From Petrosia ficiformis (Eukaryota > Porifera > Demospongiae > Haplosclerida > Petrosiidae), in the NCBI GenBank assembly GCA_947044365.1, contig OX345652.1:1705001-1769000 (forward strand): a DNA stretch of 64,000 nucleotides, in the 5' to 3' direction. A program made the translations under genes and the position numbers. This document shows, piece by piece, positions 57,851-64,000 of the stretch (position 1 is the first letter of the stretch; every line of letters begins with the position of its first letter). Below the pieces are notes generated by a model that was given only the letters and a program-made list of their open reading frames with translations, had not been told where the DNA came from and ran no database searches.

Positions 57851-59682
57851 TTGGACCTCACTTTCTGTCGAATGCACTAAAGCTGATGTTGATGTAGTTC
57901 AGAATGAGGTGAGTGTATAAATTATATACTGCTGATTATAATTTTATATAATCATATATGTTTTTACATTGGGAAGAAAGAAAAGGATCGATCGACTATA
58001 GAATATGATGATAGTGAGAGCTGTACACTTACACTTGTTGTGATATGTGAACATGCTTTAACACAGATGACAGCTGTACCAGCCCTGATACTATCACAGA
58101 GTTCACAAGTGCTGGTGAAGGTGAACATGGAAAATTATTAAACATCAGTAATGCTGATATCAATTCATAATGTCCAACAGAATCCAACATAGATGATATT
58201 CCAATACTGAACTATTGTTTTTCGGTACTGCAAAAGATCATGTGAGATCAATTACCAAATCCAGCATACTCCAAAGTAGACCACCAGAAAGGTGAATGTA
58301 AATACATAATTATTATAAATAACTTTTATTTATGAAACTAAAACATATTAGGGATGCCGGATGGACACATTGTGAGAGTTAAGATGATTAATATTTTAAA
58401 AAGGAATGAGGTACAACAATCATCGCAGTTAGAATTATAATAATAATTATAATTCTAAAACATTTTAAAGATTGAACTACAGAAAATTGCTGCATCACCT
58501 CAAAGAAGTGTTTTCTTTGAGGTTGTTCGGACAAAGAGAGTTCGTGATAAAGATACACTGCCAGCAATAACATGGCCATTGTCTCATCCAGTAGTGGTAA
58601 TTCAGCTTTTCACACACCCTGTATATAATTTAAATCACCTGTGTATATTATTATAATTTATACCTAAAATGAATATTCATCCTTTGATGTGATGAGGTGT
58701 CTAAATGACGAATACACCTGGTATCACATGACATGTCGACTAGGAGGTAGATAATCGCGAGTTAGATACCTGGGATCACGCGACACGAGGTATATAATTT
58801 TTTGTTATTCACCTAGCCACAACAAGGCAAAAAGGAGGGTTTAGTTGTGATATTGTGGTACAAAAATAACAACATCAAAAAAGTATGGAATTACCGACAC
58901 AGCAAAAGAAAAAATACTTCAACTATTGAAGCCCAGCAGAATGTTATTATTATAACGCTCTGACACCTGCAGCATAATTTTCATTCTTGGCGTACTAATA
59001 GTACTGTAGTATAGAAAGACAGCAAGGCGAGTATGAAGACAACGTTCTCACTTTACTCACCTGCATAACTTCCATATTTTAAACAGCACAGACTTTTAAC
59101 TCACTTATTTTCACAGAAGAGCTTCCAACAAAGCCATAAATATCAAAATTATGCTTCGTTAGTTGTAGGAAAGCACCAAGGCGAGTGTTTCAGTGCTTCA
59201 GCCATAGCCGTCACTTTCTTTCCATACGCAAATTAGAAATTGCGCAATATAAATTTGGCACCAAGAAAAACCACATCCTTGTTTTGTGGGTTTCTTCTGC
59301 TTTGTAGATTAGGTCTAAGACAGTTATAGGTCTTCAGGTCAGGATATTAGTTGTTTTAGTGACCTCGCTTCGCTCGGGCTCTAAAACAACTAATATCCCT
59401 CCCCTCGACCTATAACCTATACATATATAGGTGAATGAAGTATTCTATTACTTGGCTACATCAACAAAACACAAACACATTCCTCCAAAAGTGCTAGTCA
59501 AATCGATTTTATGGCCAGAGGTATTTTGTAATTTTCATATTATATGCTACTGTTATCACTCCTGATTTTTACTATAGGCAATGATAAAAATACTTCAAGA
59601 AACCTTTTCAATTTCAACAGTTCAATCACTGCAGTGTTATCTTGAACATTCCATAGCTCCAATTGGTTTCAAAGATATTTAA
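57851..59682 (+). CDS. Possible multi-exon gene (or remnant) of unknown family
   Basis: Five exon-like blocks with GT-AG borders: 57851-57908, 57977-58120, 58471-58596, 59431-59520, 59578-59682. All internal junctions are phase 0 and the last block ends in TAA. They read WTSLSVECTKADVDVVQNE; KEKDRSTIEYDDSES with LVVICEHALTQMTAVPALIL; IELQKIAASPQRSVFFEVVR with DKDTLPAITWPLSHPVV; VNEVFYYLATSTKHKHIPPK; and AMIKILQETFSISTVQSLQC to FKDI. Blocks three and four both end in an I(T/L)WP motif. I recognise no domain. The start is missing: upstream lies the break of copy D. Repeat DNA (59030-59220) fills the largest intron, so it may be a fragment. Confidence 0.45.
58980..59230. repeat. Dispersed repeat shared with the interior of the 41.5-kb element
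   Basis: Contains ACTTCCATATTTTAAA, CACAGACTTTTAAC, ACAGAAGA-CTTC and TTCGTTAGTTGTAGGAAAG, matching 41800-41940 and, more weakly, 8580-8700. Confidence 0.55.
59342..59398. repeat. Hairpin with perfect 18-bp arms
   Basis: GGATATTAGTTGTTTTAG (59342-59359) is exactly complementary to CTAAAACAACTAATATCC (59381-59398), separated by a 21-nt GC-richer loop (contains CTTCGCTCGGG). The imperfect pairing extends outwards (TATAGGTC / GACCTATA), so it is probably a very short foldback element. Confidence 0.7.
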
Positions 59683-61440
59683 GTTTACTTCGTAATTCAT
59701 AATTCATTTATTTCATAATTCTTTTGTCTGTTTTGGATAGTGTGAAGATTGTAGTGGCAAAATAATGTTTATTGTTATCCATATAGACCTGGTACAATAT
59801 AACAAAAGAGTTCATATTCATGTAGCCAACTCAGGTTTTTACTATATCAGGTAGGGGATAGGATAGAAAACATCATACCTCAATATCTTTTTCTGTTACA
59901 AGAGTTCGTCACCACAGTACTATCTTCGGGAAGTCGCCATTTTACAGCCTGGTTATTTAATAATAGACTAATAATCATTGTGGGCAGGGGCACAACGTTT
60001 TTTTTAAGCATACGCCCTCCACTAACCAGCACGATCACTAACTGGCACGGCACAGACCTTCCATGTGCACAATATGCAGGAGATGTTACCATCATACAAT
60101 ATATTGTATATAGTATGCAAATAGGTTCTATATACTGCATATAGGACCCTCGTTTTGTGTCCTATATATTGTATATAGGACCTGTTAGCGTACTATATAT
60201 ATTACATATATATATTATATATATATACATATAACCAACCACTTATCACCTTAATGATATGATTCAATAAGTATGAAGAGTAGAGTGATTGACATGAGAA
60301 TTACATATATACCTATTTATAATAACTATTATAAAGTCTTCCATATAAAAAATACATTAGTTTTTTCAGTTGCAAGGTCAATTGCTTTTTAAAGTTGCCT
60401 CTGATATGAATAATTTGCATAGACACCTCATCAAACATTCATTTGTTAATTAAACCACACATATAGGTGTATTTGCCAGATATACCACCTGCTGGTTTCC
60501 AGAGAATATATCTCTTGGCCCTACCATCAGGCCTCTGAATATATCCACACAAATGTCCTCTAATGTGGCATATACACCTCCTAACCGTGGTTCTTAAATA
60601 CCTCTCCAGGGCCATGTAATTATATACTGAGAGCTGAAAGTCTGAGGCATATAAACTGAGACTGAGTTGTATAACTACATTATATATATATTATGTTGAC
60701 CAATCAGATTACTTAATTAAAATTCCTGCATTAGATATAATTATATATATACACCTCCCTCAACCTCATTGTATAACCTATACTTGTAATACTTTGGATT
60801 GTAAAATCCAGTTTATAAAAAACAATAATATTTTAGTACGTTGTAAAATTGGGTTAAAAAACAAATTTCAAATGTCTCAGATCATCAAACAAACGGTATA
60901 ATTAAATATGTGAATCAATTATGTAAATGTGTATATACTGTATAAAATATGAAAATGTATGCATGTGAGTAATATTATTAACATGCGTAATAATAATTAT
61001 GTACAAACTTATAAACAACTAATTTACTATTCCTACTACTATACTAACCAATAAATTATTAATTTTGTATGTTTTAACAATTTGTTTTCTCTAGTGATAA
61101 TTATAAGGACAGCTTTTGCATGAGATATTTATGTAGATTTTTCTACCTGATAGCGAGGTAGACCATTAAATGCATTCGTAATAATCCAAATTCTATCATT
61201 TGATACTGAGTTAGCAAACAATGGTTCAGAGCCCCTCTCAAATAAAAAAATATGCATAAATTATTATTGAGCAACAATTATTATAAACCACAATTGACAA
61301 AATATCTACAAAATTAGCTACAAGGAAGAGTAATAAGCTAACAAACTAATTATTATTAAAATTGCTACAAAATTAATTTTAAAAAATTAATAGCTACAAT
61401 GCTACGCTACAGTTTTGAGGTTGAAATATCAAATGTAAAC
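59683..61440. other. Intergenic region with repeat remnants
   Basis: Contains a sequence related to the 23916-24155 tandem repeat (ATATAGGACC, GTGTCCTATATATT, 60090-60230) and a remnant of the intron preceding exon 11 of the exon-rich receptor (CAGTTGCAAGGTCAATTGC, 60368-60390). 61260-61440 is the 3' flank shared with copy B. No supported gene. Confidence 0.5.
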
Positions 61441-64000
61441 TCAGTCAGCAAGTATCAGTAAAGCTTGTCTCATTTCATCATACTCCTCTTCATCTTCTTC
61501 ATGTATATGTCTCTCTGTCGAGTGACGTGTTTCTCTATCATCACAAAACTGAGTATTACATTTCTTGATTTTAAACTTACCCAAACATTTTGATGATATA
61601 TTAATCACTAGTATACCAAATACCACTGTTGTCAGTGAAGCAGTAATATATGATAGAGTTTGCGACGTATGACGCCTTACTGGTTCACATAACAAAGCAA
61701 CAATAATCTGTACTATAACTATAAAGAGACAGAATGAATCCACCCGGTTTAAACCATTGTGCCTAAAAGGCTTAATGTAGGTTTGTAAGAGTGCTAGAGG
61801 GATCACAATTATCACTTGAAGAAACAACATTAATGAAACATCAACCCCTCTCAGTGTTATGAACACAATATATATGTACACAACTACTAATATTCTCACA
61901 CCAAACCAATATCCAAGTTTATGTTTATATGGTCCATGAAAAGATTCTATAAAGGATCGAAAGTGATGTAAGCGTTTGCATCTCAAGAGGTAGTTCCCAA
62001 AAGTGACAATTAGTATATACGGAAGTACGAATAAGACTACCGTCGCTATAGCAATTGTGAAAAGTATTATGTGTTCCTTATCTTGTAAGTAGACAACACT
62101 ACCATCTCCATACCATACTGTGATAGTGTCATCATTTCCTGTTTTAATACGCGCATATACCAGTATGTCAATACTGGTGATGAGCAGTTTTGAAAACGAA
62201 ACATGTATCATCAAGATAGTCAATAGTAGAAACAGCAATAATATTATTTGTAAGTATAATACTAGCAAGTGGTCCTTCTGATAATGTGAGTCTAAAGAAG
62301 AGTAAAACAGTCACAAGTATCACTCCAATTATAGCATACCCTACTAAGGCGAGAAGCCATAGGTTAGAACAGTGTCTGCACTCAGTAGTGCCAAATATAA
62401 TGCTAAGTTTATCTATACATTGTCCACACAGTACTCCAGTTTTACCATCAATACATATAGAATGCTCTATATCTGATACATTAATTGTTATTGTAGTTGA
62501 TTTACAGTTACCAGATGGACATATGTTAGTAAATCCAAGTGTGGAATTATTTATTCTACCAAGCCATGATCCAATTTGTCGAGTTATAAGCAATGTACTT
62601 ATGTTACACTCAGGACTTGTAACTACTTTAGTAATAAAATAATCACACTCACAAATTCCATCATTAGATAATTGGAATCCAATTGGACAAGGATATACAA
62701 ATATATGAGTAGACAAACTTGGTGTATTTCCTGGTATAGCTAATTCTAAATACCCATGCTTTGTGTGATTAATCTTACTGTGTATATTGTATGTAATATT
62801 ACTACATCTGAATCCAGTGAGTGGTACCAAGTCTTGACACTTATTCAAAGTCAACGCATCCTGAAATAAATTATGAGTGATGTAGTGATAAGCAGTAACA
62901 GAAGCAACAACAGGTGAGTACACTATTAGACCCATAGCATCAACAGCTACAAGGCTTAGTGTGATAGACTTACCAGGATATGTCTCAATGACTTGAATTG
63001 CATTTGCCAATTTAGTACATTGCAGTTCATCAATTGTCTTGCAGTAACATATTTGAACAGGTACAGAAGACAAATGTTGTAAACCATTATCTGTTGGTAT
63101 AGGTTCAAATGTGGCATTTAAAAATTCTCTGATATCAAGATCAGTAGAGTAATACTGGGTACAGTTGGATATTGATGCAGCATAGATACTATTTCCAGCT
63201 AACCCAGCTTTGTTGTTAATAAAGGTCATCATAATATCTAAATTTTTAAGGTTTGATGTGTTTATACCTAACTGTATAGCACACATATTGTCTCCAGGTA
63301 GTGGATCATTTATAGCATATATTGCACCGCCGTAAAGTAATGCTTTGTTGTTGAGAAATGTTGCATGTAGTGGTGGAATTACGAATAGATATGACGAATG
63401 ATAAAGAGATATTGCTGCTCCATTACTACCACTGTTATTTCTGAAAGTCATCTTTCCTTGTATAAACAGGTTAGTGTTGTAAACTGCCAGGACTGGACTG
63501 TTATTTTCATGAAAGAAACCTCCAGATATGGTAACATTTTTCCAGTTAACAAATGTCATTGTTGCTACTTCAGAGTACAAAGTATTAGTAGCAGATCCTT
63601 TTACATTGTATCGTGACTCACAGCTTTCCAAAAGAATAGAATGGTTAGCTGTAAGCGATCTCATAACTGCATACATTCCTGAACCAGTTATGGCAGCATA
63701 GTTTATTTTAAAATTCACTTTCTTCAAGAAGAAATGATATACACTGTTTGCACAGCTTTGATGAATGTCCATATAAAACCCACCACCATATTTGTGTTTT
63801 GTAGATTCTGCTGGCCGGGGGGTTGGATCACCACTACCTGTAATATATACAATATCCATATAAATTGGATCCCACCTAACAGCAGTTGTGGTATCACTGC
63901 TACATTTACCACACACAAAACTGTGAATAGTTATACCAGACCCTCCATCTTGATTTGTATTAGCAAATAAGGATCCACTGTAGAAATTGTTATTAGTTAA
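61441..64000 (-). pseudogene. Copy E: member of the 1231-aa family with an internal deletion, cut by the window edge
   Basis: Open from the right edge down to about 62210, covering the ectodomain from SLFANTNQDGGSG through the Cys-rich module and the first membrane segment. About 233 bp present in copy B (25144-25382) are then missing: the sequence jumps from GAAAACGAAA to TCATCAAGATAG. This removes the second and third membrane segments and shifts the frame. The downstream part (to 61441) is open in another frame and keeps the acidic tail. It shares B-type residues (NHTKHGYLELAIPG) and the B-type 3' flank. The 5' end lies outside the window. Confidence 0.85.

Overview
The window is AT-rich eukaryotic nuclear DNA. 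Genes have short GT-AG introns, many truncated gene copies lie between them, and non-coding space is packed with foldback transposons. The protein content (ankyrin–Roc GTPase–CARD-like architecture, large beta-helix plus multi-pass receptors, HIRAN-like and RecQ-like fragments) suggests a demosponge. That assignment is inference from protein style; no marker gene proves it.

The dominant theme is one gene family present five times: A (9.6-13.7 kb, minus), B (24.4-28.5 kb, minus), C (46.6-50.7 kb, plus), D (55.6-57.7 kb, minus) and E (61.4 kb to the right edge, minus). A and C are intact and predict 1231-residue proteins with a signal peptide, a long beta-helix-like ectodomain, a Cys-rich module and about eight membrane segments. 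B, D and E are broken. The true start codon lies in a tiny upstream exon (ATG plus 5 nt) spliced to a single 3.7-kb exon. C is a mosaic: B-like at its 5' end and A-like after about residue 180. An exon-rich relative occupies 1.4-7.35 kb; truncated copies of its last exons lie at 16.8-17.5 kb and, inverted, at 51.6-51.8 kb.

The other clear gene, at 33.4-36.4 kb, encodes ankyrin repeats, a Roc-like GTPase and a C-terminal CARD-like domain, as expected of a cytoplasmic sensor or adaptor. A possible unidentified multi-exon gene lies at 57.85-59.68 kb.

Mobile DNA includes an abundant ~310-bp foldback family (M1), a composite repeat (M2-R2-M1) carrying GCGCATGCGC palindromes, Mutator-like elements with long inverted ends and 9-bp target duplications (two contain RecQ-helicase gene fragments), hAT-like elements with 8-bp target duplications, a TTAA-flanked element, a foldback carrying a HIRAN-like fragment, and a decayed LINE fragment. 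Blocks around A, B and C are segmental duplications, with C inverted relative to A and B.

If the intact genes act together at all, a plausible but untested picture is a diversifying cell-surface receptor family beside a cytoplasmic death-fold signalling gene. The sequence alone does not show a functional link.
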